From NCBI GenBank assembly GCA_964604675.1, contig CAZSAT010000004.1:1-64000 (forward strand): 64,000 bases of DNA, given 5' to 3'. Made by a program: the position numbers and the translations under genes. Numbering within the stretch: the stretch's first letter is position 1; the number at the start of each line of letters is the position of its first letter. The notes beneath the pieces were generated by a model. That model made no database searches and was not told where the DNA came from. It was given only the letters and a program-made list of their open reading frames with translations. This stretch comes from CAZSAT01 sp964604675 (GTDB lineage Bacteria > Myxococcota_A > UBA796 > CAJQPC01). This document shows positions 47,151 to 56,700 of the stretch, piece after piece.

Positions 47151-48011
47151 ATGTCCAACGAGCTGGCCATCCAGGACTTCCTCGACGAGTTCCCCGCCGA
47201 CGCCAAGACCTTCAAGCTGGTCAAGGGCATCTTCAAGGTGGTGCCCTACAGCCCCGACCTCGGGCACTACGCCTCGGTGGACGACGCCGTGCGTGCGCTC
47301 AAGCCCGACGCCTCCGCCGCCGAGATCGCCGAAGCGCGTCGCATCGCCGCGGAGGACCCTGAGATCGGCCGCGTGCTGTGGATGGCGCGGCTGATGGACG
47401 TCGGCGACTCCGGCTACGCGATCGCCACCGGGCTGTCGGTGGCGTGGCAGCTGTTCAAGGGCAACCGCACCTCCGACGTGCTCGAGACCGACACCCAGCA
47501 GCGCAACGACGCCGTGCTCAAGGCCCTCGGTCTGGCCTACATGGTGTGGAAGGCCTACCCCGGCACCACGGCCGAGAAGGTGGAAGCCTTCCGCACCAAC
47601 CCGGCTGGTCAGGCGCTCGCCGTGTACTACGGCTCGATCGAGGTCGCCCTGCCCTTCGCGGACAACGCGCTGTCGGGCACGGGCAACCTGCTGGAGGACC
47701 TCTTCTCGAAGCACGGCGACGCTGGCACCTCGAGCTTCACGGCCCTTGCGGGCGGCGATGAGGTGGGCGGCGTGAAGGCCATGCTCATGGAGATGAAGGG
47801 CCAGCTCAACCGGGTGGTCGAGCACGCGTCGAAGTACACCGAGCCTGTGGCGGCGAGCGCGAAGCAGTACCTGCCCGGCGTGATGGACGGCGCCGACAAG
47901 GTCGCGGGTGTCATCGCGAACGCCGCCGACGTGATGCCCGTGTACCGCCTGTTGGGCGCCCGCCTTGCGGCCGAAGCCGCCGCCATGCGTGCCCTGGGCA
48001 CGTCGGCTTAG
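47151..48011 (+). CDS. paralog-family protein C (core only)
   Basis: A 286-residue protein consisting of only the core domain: 'KLVKGIFKVVPYSPDLGHYASVDDAVRALKP', 'DAVLKALGLAYMVWKAYPGTTAEKV', 'ALAVYYGSIEVALPFADNALSGTGNLLEDLFSKHGD', 'VMPVYRLLGARLAAEAAA'. It has no signal peptide and no membrane helix; long helices with Gly/Ala faces dominate. GGAG lies 7 nt before ATG 47151. It is divergent from B and A and ends 18 nt before polA, with which it may be co-transcribed. Function unknown. Confidence 0.68.
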   Translation: MSNELAIQDFLDEFPADAKTFKLVKGIFKVVPYSPDLGHYASVDDAVRALKPDASAAEIAEARRIAAEDPEIGRVLWMARLMDVGDSGYAIATGLSVAWQLFKGNRTSDVLETDTQQRNDAVLKALGLAYMVWKAYPGTTAEKVEAFRTNPAGQALAVYYGSIEVALPFADNALSGTGNLLEDLFSKHGDAGTSSFTALAGGDEVGGVKAMLMEMKGQLNRVVEHASKYTEPVAASAKQYLPGVMDGADKVAGVIANAADVMPVYRLLGARLAAEAAAMRALGTSA

Positions 48012-48029
48012 TCGTTCGAGGAGGGCCTC

Positions 48030-50687
48030 GTGCCCCGGAAGCTGTACCTGGTCGACGGCGCGAACCACGCGTACCGCGCCTTCTTCGCCATGCCGCGCAT
48101 GACCACCAGCGGCTTCCCCACCGGTGCCCTGCTCGGCTTCTGCAACATGCTGCGGAAGCTCGAACGGGAGCACGAGCCCGACCTGCTGGTGGTGTGCTTC
48201 GACTCCTTGGCTCCCGGCTTTCGCAAGTCGGTGTTCGCCGACTACAAGGGCCATCGGCCCGACATGGAGCCCGAGCTCAAGGAGCAGTGGCAGTGGTTCG
48301 GGCCGATCGTCGAGGCCTGGGGGCTACCGTTCTTGGTCGACGAGGAGCTCGAGGCCGACGACCTCATGGGGTCGCTGGCCACCCAGTTCGCGTCGGACGA
48401 GATCGAGGTCGTGCTGGTCACTGGCGACAAGGACCTCTACCAGCTGATGACCTCCGAGGTCCGGGTCTACGACCCCATGAAGGAGGCCTGGATCGATCGG
48501 GCCGCCGTCGAGAAGAAGTTCTACGTCGGGCCCGAGAAGGTGACCGAGGTGCTGGGCCTGATGGGTGACAGCTCCGACGGCATCCCGGGAGTCCCGGGGA
48601 TCGGTCCGAAGACCGCCGGCAAGCTGATCTCGGAGTTCGGCACCATCGAGGCGGTGTACGAGAACCTCGACAAGGTGACGGGCAAGAAGCGCGTGCAGAA
48701 CCTCCGCGAGCACAAGGACATGGCGTTCTTGAGTCGCGAGCTCGCCACCATCAAGACCGACGCCGACCTCGGGCTCAGCCTGGCGGATCTCGAGCGCAAG
48801 GAGCAGGACACCGAGACCTTGCGCGAGCTCTTCTTCCGCTGGAAGTTCACGGGCTGGCTCAAGACCCTCGAAGACGATCAGAAGGCCGACGCAGTCGAGG
48901 TCGACCTCTCCGGTGTGCAGCTGGTGCAGGACGTCGCGCAGCTCAGGAAGCTCGGGGCCGCCGTGGCCGGGGCCGAACGGCTGGGACTGCATGCCATCCT
49001 CGACGACGCTGGCTCCGACGACCGCGCCGCGCACCTCGTCGGGCTTGCGGTGGCGTGGTCGCCCAGCCAGGCGGCCTACGTGTCCCTCAACGTGCTGGCC
49101 GGGCTCGGAATCGAGGCGGTTCGCGAGGTGCTGGGTCCGGTGTTGTCCGAGCCCTGGGTGAAGAAGGTCTGTTTCGACAGCAAGCGCCTCATCGCCAACC
49201 TCCGCGCGATCGGCGTCCCTGTCGAGGGCCTGGCCGGCGACCCGCTCGTCGCGGACTTCCTGCTCGACCCCGATGCCTCCCACACCATCGATGCCGTGAG
49301 CGACCGCTTCCTGGGCCATCATCCGCAGGCCCCTCCGCCCGGGTCCGACGAGCGCTTCATGGGGCTGCCGCCCGAAGCGGTCGGCCCCTGGGCCTGTGAG
49401 CGAGCGCTCCTGGCCTGGCTGGCCGATGCGCCCATCCGCGAGCGTCTCGACGCGCGCGGACTGGCCTTCGTGTACGACGAGATCGAGCTTCCGCTCGTCG
49501 GTGTGCTGGCGCGCATGGAGTCCTTCGGGATCGGCGTGGACCTCGAGAAGCTGGCTGGGCTCTCGGAGCGGTTCGGTGCGCGCATCACGGAGCTCGAGGC
49601 GGAGATCCACGAGCTGTCTGGCGAAGCCTTCAACGTGAGCTCTCCGAAGCAGCTCGGCGAGGTGCTCTTCGACAAGCTGGGCCTGAAGCCGAAGAAGCGC
49701 ACGGCCCAGCGCGGTCGCTTCTCCACCGACCGCGCCACGCTCCTCCAGCTCGCCGATGAGCACCCCATCGCCGAGCTCGTGCTCGAGCATCGGAAGCTGT
49801 CGAAGCTCAAGGGCACCTACGTCGACGCGCTGCCGGGAAAGGTCCACCCGCTCACCGGTCGCGTGCACACCCACTTCGACCAGCTCACCGCGGCAACCGG
49901 GCGGCTGGCGTCCTCCAACCCGAACCTCCAGAACATCCCGATCCGCACGCCGGAAGGGCGCCTCATCCGGGACTGTTTCGTGGCGGGGACGGGCAAGGTG
50001 CTGGTGAGCTGCGACTACTCGCAGATCGAGCTGCGTCTGCTCGCCCATTGCTGCGGCGAGGGGGTGCTGGTCGACAGCTTCCGCAACGGGGAGGACATCC
50101 ACCGCCGCACCGCGTCGGAGATCTACGAGGTCCCGCTCGACGCCGTCACGCCCGCCCAACGCAGCGCGATGAAGGCGGTCAACTTCGGCATCCTCTACGG
50201 CATGGCGCCCCCGCGCCTCGCCAGCGATCTGGGCATCACGGTGAGGGAGGCGAAGAAGACGATCGATGCCTACTTCGCGCGCTATCCGCAGGTGCGCGGC
50301 GTGATCGACGATGCGATGGGGCGTGCGCGCGACACGGGCTACGCCACCACCCTCTGGGGCCGCCAGCGCCCCGTGAACGACATCACCTCGCGGAACTGGC
50401 AGGCGCGGAGCTTCGCCGAACGTGTCGCCGTGAACACGCCCATCCAGGGCAGTGCCGCCGACCTCATCAAGATGGCGATGATCCGGACCGAGTCGCGGCT
50501 CGAGCGTGAGATCCCGGAGGCCCGGATGCTGTTGCAGGTGCACGACGAGCTGGTCTTCGAGGTCGCGGAAGGACAACGCGAGGCGCTGGTGGCGCTGGTG
50601 AACGAAGAGATGGTCGGCGCCGCGGAGCTCGCTGTGCCGCTGGTCGTCGCCGCCGGCTGGGGCACCACTTGGGACGCCGCCCACTGA
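48030..50687 (+). CDS. polA: DNA polymerase I, with degenerate 3'-5' exonuclease domain
   Basis: An 885-residue protein; the GTG start has GAGGAGG 5 nt upstream. Residues 1-265 are the 5'-3' nuclease ('LYLVDGANHAYRAFFAM', 'DLLVVCFDS', 'VLVTGDKDLYQL', 'GDSSDGIPGVPGIGPKTA'). Residues about 290-470 align with the proofreading domain but the metal-binding Asp-x-Glu is absent (LGLHAILDDAG) and the second motif is FDSKRLIANL, so proofreading is likely lost. The polymerase has motif A DYSQIELR (about 662), motif B RSAMKAVNFGILYG (about 710) and motif C QVHDELVFEV (about 835). It acts in Okazaki-fragment processing and repair. Confidence 0.96.
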   Translation: MPRKLYLVDGANHAYRAFFAMPRMTTSGFPTGALLGFCNMLRKLEREHEPDLLVVCFDSLAPGFRKSVFADYKGHRPDMEPELKEQWQWFGPIVEAWGLPFLVDEELEADDLMGSLATQFASDEIEVVLVTGDKDLYQLMTSEVRVYDPMKEAWIDRAAVEKKFYVGPEKVTEVLGLMGDSSDGIPGVPGIGPKTAGKLISEFGTIEAVYENLDKVTGKKRVQNLREHKDMAFLSRELATIKTDADLGLSLADLERKEQDTETLRELFFRWKFTGWLKTLEDDQKADAVEVDLSGVQLVQDVAQLRKLGAAVAGAERLGLHAILDDAGSDDRAAHLVGLAVAWSPSQAAYVSLNVLAGLGIEAVREVLGPVLSEPWVKKVCFDSKRLIANLRAIGVPVEGLAGDPLVADFLLDPDASHTIDAVSDRFLGHHPQAPPPGSDERFMGLPPEAVGPWACERALLAWLADAPIRERLDARGLAFVYDEIELPLVGVLARMESFGIGVDLEKLAGLSERFGARITELEAEIHELSGEAFNVSSPKQLGEVLFDKLGLKPKKRTAQRGRFSTDRATLLQLADEHPIAELVLEHRKLSKLKGTYVDALPGKVHPLTGRVHTHFDQLTAATGRLASSNPNLQNIPIRTPEGRLIRDCFVAGTGKVLVSCDYSQIELRLLAHCCGEGVLVDSFRNGEDIHRRTASEIYEVPLDAVTPAQRSAMKAVNFGILYGMAPPRLASDLGITVREAKKTIDAYFARYPQVRGVIDDAMGRARDTGYATTLWGRQRPVNDITSRNWQARSFAERVAVNTPIQGSAADLIKMAMIRTESRLEREIPEARMLLQVHDELVFEVAEGQREALVALVNEEMVGAAELAVPLVVAAGWGTTWDAAH

Positions 50688-50731
50688 GATGGGCGTCCAA
50701 ACACAGGTAGGATCCGTGCACGGGAGGCCCA

Positions 50732-51334
50732 GTGAGTGACAAGCCGAGCCAGGCCGAGAGCTTCCGTGAGCTCGATCGAGAGCTCATCGAGGCGGTGCGC
50801 GCTGGCGATCCCACCGCGTACCGCGGCCTTGTCGAGCGCTACCAGGGCCGGGTCTATGCGGTCATCGTGGGCATGATCCGCGATCGCGAGGAGGCGAAGG
50901 ACCTCACCCAGGAAGTCTTCATCCGCGCCTTCAAGCACCTCGACCGCTTCCGGCTGGACTCCAGCTTCTACACCTGGCTCTACCGGATCGCGACGAACCT
51001 CGCGATCGACCACATCCGAAAGCACAAGCGCTACCGCCACGGCGAGTACGACGACGCGGTCGGTCGCGAGAGCGACCATGCGATCTCCCCGACGGTGCGC
51101 AAGGACGATCCGGGAAAGAACCTCGAGCGGAAGCGTCTCCACGGCCTCATCTTCGACGCGCTCGACGAGCTCAGCCCGGACCATCGGCAGATCATCGTGC
51201 TCCGCGAGGTGGAGGGGCTGTCGTACAAGGAGATCTCCGAGGCGTGCGGCATTCCAGAGGGAACGGTGATGAGCCGCCTGTTCTACGCGCGCCGCAAGAT
51301 GCAGAAGCGCCTGAAGGGGCAGCTCGGCTCGTGA
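50732..51334 (+). CDS. ECF-type RNA polymerase sigma factor
   Basis: A 200-residue sigma-70-family protein with region 2 ('RYQGRVYAVIVGMIRDREEAKDLTQEVFIRAFKHLDRFRLDSSFYTWLYRIATNLAIDHIRK') and region 4 ('LDELSPDHRQIIVLREVEGLSYKEISEACGIPEGTVMSRLFYARRKMQKRL'). It is close to the RpoE-like group. GTG start 50732 has GGAGG 4 nt upstream. It is followed by a membrane-anchored likely anti-sigma factor and a secreted protein, making a probable envelope-signal operon. Confidence 0.93.
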   Translation: MSDKPSQAESFRELDRELIEAVRAGDPTAYRGLVERYQGRVYAVIVGMIRDREEAKDLTQEVFIRAFKHLDRFRLDSSFYTWLYRIATNLAIDHIRKHKRYRHGEYDDAVGRESDHAISPTVRKDDPGKNLERKRLHGLIFDALDELSPDHRQIIVLREVEGLSYKEISEACGIPEGTVMSRLFYARRKMQKRLKGQLGS

Positions 51335-51443
51335 ACGCGTCCTTCCGCCGGCAGCCGATCTTTTCTCGAATGCCAGCCCGCCCCGAGCGTCTGGGCACAC
51401 AACGACGAGGACGTGACCGCCACGACCTCCCCGGAGTCGCTCC

Positions 51444-52520
51444 ATGACCACCCCCCAGCCAGAGCTCGGTCGCCTCGACGCGCTGTTGATGCGTGTGCTG
51501 GACGACGAGGCCTCCGGCGCCGAGCGTCAGGAGCTGTTGGCGCTCGCCGATGCCGACGTGCGGCTGGCCGAGGCCCAGGATCTCAGGAGCGCACTTCGGG
51601 CCGCCGTGCTCCACCAGAGTGGCGACACCCTCGATGTCGTGCCGCAGGTGCTCATGGCCCTCGGCCTCGACGATGGCTGGGACGCGGTCTCGGAGAGCTT
51701 GCAGGCAGCGCTCGTGGATGAGAGCCTCCAGATCGACGTCTCCGATGCTGTGATGGCGGCGCTGGATGCCGACGAGGAGCGCTCGATCGAGCTCTCGGCC
51801 CTCCACGACGGCGAGCTCACGGCCGAACGCCGCATGGTGCTCGCCACCGCCCTCGGCGCCGATCGGGCCCTGATCGATCAGCTCAACCGTCACGCGGACC
51901 TGGGACGTCATCTTCGCGAAGCCATCGCGGCCGAGGCACGGCATGCCGACCTCTCGGGCGTCTGGGCCGGCGTGGCTCCGGCGATCGGTCTGGAGGATCC
52001 CGAGGGCGTGGCCGGCTGGGAACTCAGCGCTCCCGTCCTGCGCGAGGCCGTGGCCGAAGCCGCAGCGCTTCCCGAAGCGGTCGCGGCCAGCATGGCGGAC
52101 GACATCATGGCCGCGCTGCCCGCGCTGCGCTCGGACGAGCCGGTCGCGCTCGAGTTCGAGGAGAGCGAGCCCGAGGAGCTCGAGGCCGCGCGAGGCTGGT
52201 TCGGCATGCCGTTCGGCACGCTGCTGGCCGTGGTCGCCGCCTTGTTGTTGGTCGTGCCGCTGGTGTGGGAGGGCGATCCCGAGTCGACCACGCCCTCCGA
52301 ACAGCACGACGTGGCCGAAGTTGCGGAGGTGATCGAGGTCGCCCCCGACGAGGCCTTCGAGCTCCTCCCGATGGATGCGGCCGAGCCGGCTGTGGTCATC
52401 GAGTCCCTCGAGGTCGGTGACGACGTCCTCGTGCAGGTGATGCAGGGCGAGGAGGAAGGCGACGCCACGGTGCTCTGGATCGCCGAGCCCATCGATGACG
52501 AAGAAGGAGCGACGCTGTGA
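51444..52520 (+). CDS. putative single-pass membrane anti-sigma factor
   Basis: A 358-residue protein. The cytoplasmic part has two or more short modules that look like anti-sigma N-domains without zinc: 'LDALLMRVLDDEASGAERQELLALADAD' and 'SIELSALHDGELTAERRMVLATALGADRALIDQLNRHADLGRHLREA'. One membrane helix is at about residues 247-264 (LLAVVAALLLVVPLVW), and an acidic periplasmic tail of about 90 residues follows. The usual HxxxCxxC zinc motif is absent. It lies 109 bp after the ECF sigma gene and its stop overlaps the next start (GTGA). Role assigned mainly by context. Confidence 0.7.
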   Translation: MTTPQPELGRLDALLMRVLDDEASGAERQELLALADADVRLAEAQDLRSALRAAVLHQSGDTLDVVPQVLMALGLDDGWDAVSESLQAALVDESLQIDVSDAVMAALDADEERSIELSALHDGELTAERRMVLATALGADRALIDQLNRHADLGRHLREAIAAEARHADLSGVWAGVAPAIGLEDPEGVAGWELSAPVLREAVAEAAALPEAVAASMADDIMAALPALRSDEPVALEFEESEPEELEAARGWFGMPFGTLLAVVAALLLVVPLVWEGDPESTTPSEQHDVAEVAEVIEVAPDEAFELLPMDAAEPAVVIESLEVGDDVLVQVMQGEEEGDATVLWIAEPIDDEEGATL

Positions 52521-53017
52521 GCCGCCTGAAGCCACTGTTCCTCGCCGCCCTGGTCGCCCTGTCGACCGGTGCGGACGCCTACGCCCAGCGTGCCCCGGGA
52601 TCCCGTGCCGATGTCGCCGCTCAGCGAGCTGGCAAGGCCGAGGCCGCGTCCAAGGTCACCGTGCAGCTCACGGTCGTGCACGCCACCAACAACGGGAACA
52701 CGGTCGATCCCAAGCTCGCCGCGCTCGAGCGCCAGCTCGAGATGTACAAGTACTCGAACTACGAAGTGCTCAGTCAGAAGCAAGCGCAGCTCACTGCGAA
52801 CGCGGCCAAGAAGTTCTCGGTGGAAGGTGGCAAGGAGGTATCCATCACCCTGTTGGGCACGGAAAACGGGCGCGCTCGCTGTCGGATCGTGATCAACAGC
52901 TCCAAGGGCAAGCTGGTCGACACCACCGTCAGCATCCAGGCGGGCAAGACCCTGATCGTCGGCGGCACGCGCCACGATGGTGGGGTGCTCTTGCTTCCGA
53001 TCACCGCGCGCTTCTGA
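52517..53017 (+). CDS. secreted beta-rich protein of the sigma-factor operon
   Basis: A 166-residue protein with a standard signal peptide (cleavage after about AYA, residue 23). The mature part has 'KVTVQLTVVHATNNGNTVDPKLAALERQLEMYKYSNYEVLSQKQAQL', then strands 'EVSITLLGTENGRARCRIVIN' and 'TTVSIQAGKTLIVGGTRHDGGVLLLPITARF'. This resembles small periplasmic proteins with a secretin-like strand pattern, but I do not know the family. GTG 52517 overlaps the anti-sigma stop. It may be the sensed or regulated envelope component. Confidence 0.7.
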   Translation: MSRLKPLFLAALVALSTGADAYAQRAPGSRADVAAQRAGKAEAASKVTVQLTVVHATNNGNTVDPKLAALERQLEMYKYSNYEVLSQKQAQLTANAAKKFSVEGGKEVSITLLGTENGRARCRIVINSSKGKLVDTTVSIQAGKTLIVGGTRHDGGVLLLPITARF

Positions 53018-53048
53018 CTCGAGCGAGGCCGCCGGCTATGAGGCCGGC

Positions 53049-53381
53049 ATGACACTCTTCGAGAAGATCATCGCTGGTGAGATCCCCGCGGACATCGTGT
53101 ACGAGGACGACCACTGCGTCGCCTTTCGTGACATCGCGCCCCAGGCGCCCGTCCATGTGCTCGTGGTGCCCCGCACGCCCGTCGTCAACGTCGCGCAGGC
53201 GACCGACGATGACGTGGAGCTGCTGGGGCGGGTGCTCCTCGCGGCGCGGAACGTCGCTTCCAAGCTGGGTCTGGACGACAGCGGCTACCGGCTGATCGTC
53301 AACAACGGCGAGGACGCGGGCCAGAGCGTGTTCCACCTGCACTGCCACGTGCTCGGTGGCGCTCGGCTGTCCTGGCCGTAG
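53049..53381 (+). CDS. HIT-family purine nucleoside phosphoramidase (HinT-like)
   Basis: A 110-residue protein. 'TLFEKIIAGEIPADIVYEDDHCVAFRDIAPQAPVHVLVVP' and 'GYRLIVNNGEDAGQSVFHLHCHVLGG' are diagnostic; the HIT triad HLHCH is at residues 96-100 with the catalytic His at 98. It hydrolyses AMP-phosphoramidate-type nucleotides. ATG 53049 has GAGG 5 nt upstream; a longer frame from 52977 overlaps the previous gene and is not preferred. Confidence 0.95.
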   Translation: MTLFEKIIAGEIPADIVYEDDHCVAFRDIAPQAPVHVLVVPRTPVVNVAQATDDDVELLGRVLLAARNVASKLGLDDSGYRLIVNNGEDAGQSVFHLHCHVLGGARLSWP

Positions 53382-53393
53382 CCCTACGTAGGG
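53382..53393. promoter_or_regulatory. 12-bp perfect palindrome
   Basis: CCCTACGTAGGG directly after the hinT-like stop and 37 bp before the ASCH-like start. It may be an operator or part of a short terminator; nothing further supports either. Confidence 0.3.
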
Positions 53394-53429
53394 GTAGCGC
53401 CGAGGGTCCCGACCCAATACGAAGGGCCC

Positions 53430-53771
53430 ATGGCCACCTTCGACGCGCGCCTGTACCCCAAGGCCTTCGAGGCCATGGAACGAGGCGACAAGACCGTCTA
53501 CACGCTCATGTGCACCGCCGAGTACGACTTCATGTGCTCCGGCGACCGCTTGGAGTTCGGCGACTTCGGCTCGATCACGGTGGGCACCGTTCGCCGCTAC
53601 CCCAGCCTCGACAAGCTCGTCGAGGTGGAGGGATGGCAGAACCTGGTGCCCGAAGCCGACAGCGCGGACCACGCCATGGAGCTGGTGCGCTCCATCCCCG
53701 AGTGGAGCAGCGCCAAGGAAGAGCAGCTCGGCGTGTTGGCGCTCCGCGTGCGCGAGGCCAAGCGAAAGTAG
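53430..53771 (+). CDS. small ASCH-like domain protein
   Basis: A 113-residue protein. 'KAFEAMERGDKTVYTLMCTAEYDFMCSGDRLEFGDFGSITVGTVRRYPSLDKLVEVEGWQNLVPEA' follows the ASCH/YqfB pattern: a helix before 'G.KT', then 'GD.L.F', then a strand and 'Y.SL..L....G...L.P'. ASCH domains bind RNA or modified nucleosides; YqfB is an amidohydrolase for N4-acetylcytidine. Here the Lys-Thr pair is kept. Convergent with the TIR-STAND gene (4 bp between stops). Function uncertain. Confidence 0.6.
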   Translation: MATFDARLYPKAFEAMERGDKTVYTLMCTAEYDFMCSGDRLEFGDFGSITVGTVRRYPSLDKLVEVEGWQNLVPEADSADHAMELVRSIPEWSSAKEEQLGVLALRVREAKRK

Positions 53772-53775
53772 CCGA

Positions 53776-56700
53776 CTACTGGTAGTCGCTGCACTCCGCG
53801 GCGTAGGCCTCTCCCTTGCGGGTGCCGGCCACCGCGGCACACGCGACCGCCATCGCGGTGTTGGGCGTGCCGGGAAGGATCCGGGCTTCGCCGGTCTCCA
53901 GGGTGGCGACGATCCAGCCGCCGTCCGGGGAGAAGCGAGCGTCGGTCACGCCGCCGTCGTCGGTGCGAATGACGTCGTAGGCGCGGCTGCCGTCGGTGTT
54001 CCACACCCGCACGCGCCCGTCGGAGCCTGCCGTGAGCAGACGCTCGCCGTCGCTGGAGAAGTCCACGCTCGTGGTGGCGGTGTCGTGGGCGTCGAAGGTC
54101 TTGACCAGGGCCTTGGTGGCGACGTTCCAGATGCTGACCGTGCCGCCCTCGACCCCGGCGGCGGCGAGGCTCCCGTCGCGCGCGAGCGCCACGTCGCGGA
54201 TCCAGTCTTCGGCGGTGAAGCTGGCCGTGACTGCGCCGGTGTTGGCGTCCCACACCTTCAGGGCCCGATCGTCCCCGCCGGTGGCCACCCGTTCGCTGCC
54301 GCCGGCCCAGTCGGCCGCTCGGACATAGTCGCCGTGGTCCTGCAGCACCGTCTGGGTGCGGGCGCCGTCTGCGCTCCAGATGCGGGCACCGCCGTCCTGG
54401 CTGGTGGTCACCAGGCGCTCGCCGTCGTCTGAGAAGCCGATGTCGGTCACGCTCCCCTTGTGCACCGTGATGTTGCGGACCTCCGCCTCGGTGCGCACGT
54501 TCCAGATTCGCACGCCGTCGCTGCTGGAGGATGCGATTGTCTGACCATCGGCCGAGAAGCTGACGGCCTCGATGGGCCCGCGGTGGGCGCTCTGATCCAT
54601 GAGGAGGCGTCCGGTGCCAGCTTCCCAGATGCGCAGGTCGCCGTTGCGGGATCCCAGCGCCACCAGCACGCCGTCGGCGGACCAGGTAGCAGCCGTGGGC
54701 ACGTCGCGGGTGCTCGAGAGCCGCGGGAGGGACCGAGCGAGGGACAGCACCCAGGTGTGGGCCGTGCCGTCCTCGCTCGCGGTCACGGCGAAGTGATCGT
54801 TCGTGGAGAGCGCTGCGGCGCGCACGGGGCCGGAGTGACCTCGGAGGACCGTGTTGACGCGTCCGGTCTTCGCGTCCCAGATCGTGGCTGTGCCGTCTTC
54901 GCTGGCCGTGATGACCTCGTCACCATCGGACGAGAAGCGGGCATCGTAGACCGTGCCCTCACCGGCCCGCAGGGTCATCAGCAGGGACGTGCCACGGGTG
55001 TCCCAGATGCGTGCGGTGCCGTCTTCGCTGGCGGTGACGAGCTTCCGGTTGTCGGGGCTGTAGTCGGCGGCGGTGACCGCGCCGCGGTGCCCACTGAGCC
55101 GAGAGACCATGCGCCCGCTCCGGACGTCCCAGATCCGCGCGGAGACGTCGGCCGAGCCGGTGGCCACGCGCCGCCCGTCGGGCGAGAACGCGACCGCGAG
55201 CACGGCGTCCTGGTGGCCTGTCAAGACCTTGAGGGTGTTGCCGTCGGGCGACCAGATGCGAGCGGTTCGGTCGTCCGAGCCCGACGCGACCATGTCGCCG
55301 CCGCTGGACACATCGACGGCTCGGACCCTGTCGGTGTGCTGGCTCAGCACGACGTTCTTGCCTGTGGCCGCGTCCCACACGCGCACGTGGCGGTCCAGTC
55401 CTCCGGTGACGAGCATCTCGCGGCCGTCTTCCAGCGTGGGGCCCCAGGCCAGATCCGTGATGGCGCCCTGGTGGCCGGCGTGGCCCGCTGACCGCACACC
55501 GGTGCGGGTCTCCCAGAGACGCAGCAGGCTGCCGTCGCCGCCGGTGGCGAGGCGATGACCTCCTGGGCCGAAGTCGACGGCCAGCACCGCCGAACCGGTG
55601 CGCAGGACTCGGTGGATGTCGCTGGTGACGACCGCCATCAGCGCGTCCAGCACCTCGGGCGTGACGCCCTTGTCCGCGCTCGCGGCCGACTTCATCGCGC
55701 CCAGGACTTCGTAGAAGCCGTCGAAGTCGGCGGTCCGGGCCAGCTTCACAGCGCTCCCGGCCTGCTCCAGAGCGCGCTCGTAGAGGGGGTCACTGGGCTC
55801 GGCCCGCGGGGTGGGCTGCGTGCTCGCAGCGGTGATGCGCGCGGTCTCCAGCTCCTGCTCCGCGCGCCAATAGCGGGCCCCTGCAGCTCCGAGGCCCAGG
55901 AGGAGCGCCAGCGCGCCGACCATCGCAGCCACCCGTGTGCCGCGCTGGCGCAGCTCGTAGCTCTTGGTGGCGCGACCGGCCTCTCGATCGCGTGACGCGG
56001 TGAAGACGTGCCCCGGGATGAAGGGGGTGACCGAGTCCTGGTCGTCCTCGTCCTCGGGGTAGCCGACCTGCGGGGGCTCGGAGCTCTCGGGCTCGTCGAA
56101 CGTGACCGCAGTCAAGCGGTTGACGTCGTCCCGCCCAGCGAGCGGGGTCAGCGGTTGCAGCGTCGCCAGCTCGGAGCTGGGTTCGTCGTGGGAGTCCTCG
56201 TCGGTGGTGAGCTCGCCGGCCTCGAGGGCGCTCGCGGGATCGAGCACGTCTTCTTCTTCGTCGTCGAAGTGGTCGCGGTCGGGTGCGTCCAGCGTGCTGC
56301 TGGGCATGCCCAGACGGACCCGGACCTGGCGTGTCTGGTCGTCCCCGGGCAGGTGCACGGTCTCGATGGCGCCGCTGGAGGCGCGGCCCGTGTCTTCGAT
56401 GCCGAGGCGCACGGTGTTGGGCTCGTCGCGCTTCTTGGGCTTGCCGGTCGGAACGCTCAGCGCGCTCACGGTCTCGACGCGTCGGGGGTCGCGGGGCAGG
56501 CTCAGGGAGCTGAGCGTCTCGACGGCGCCGATCTGCACGCTCGGCACCTCGCCCGGTCCACGCGCGGGCACAGGGCTCACGTCGTCGAGCCAGCCGGCGA
56601 GCTTGTGCCACGCCTTGGCCATCACGGGATGGGCCAGCTCCACCCAACCGTCGCCCCCACCGCCCACGCTGAGCACGGCGAACTGCCCTTCGCCGACCGA

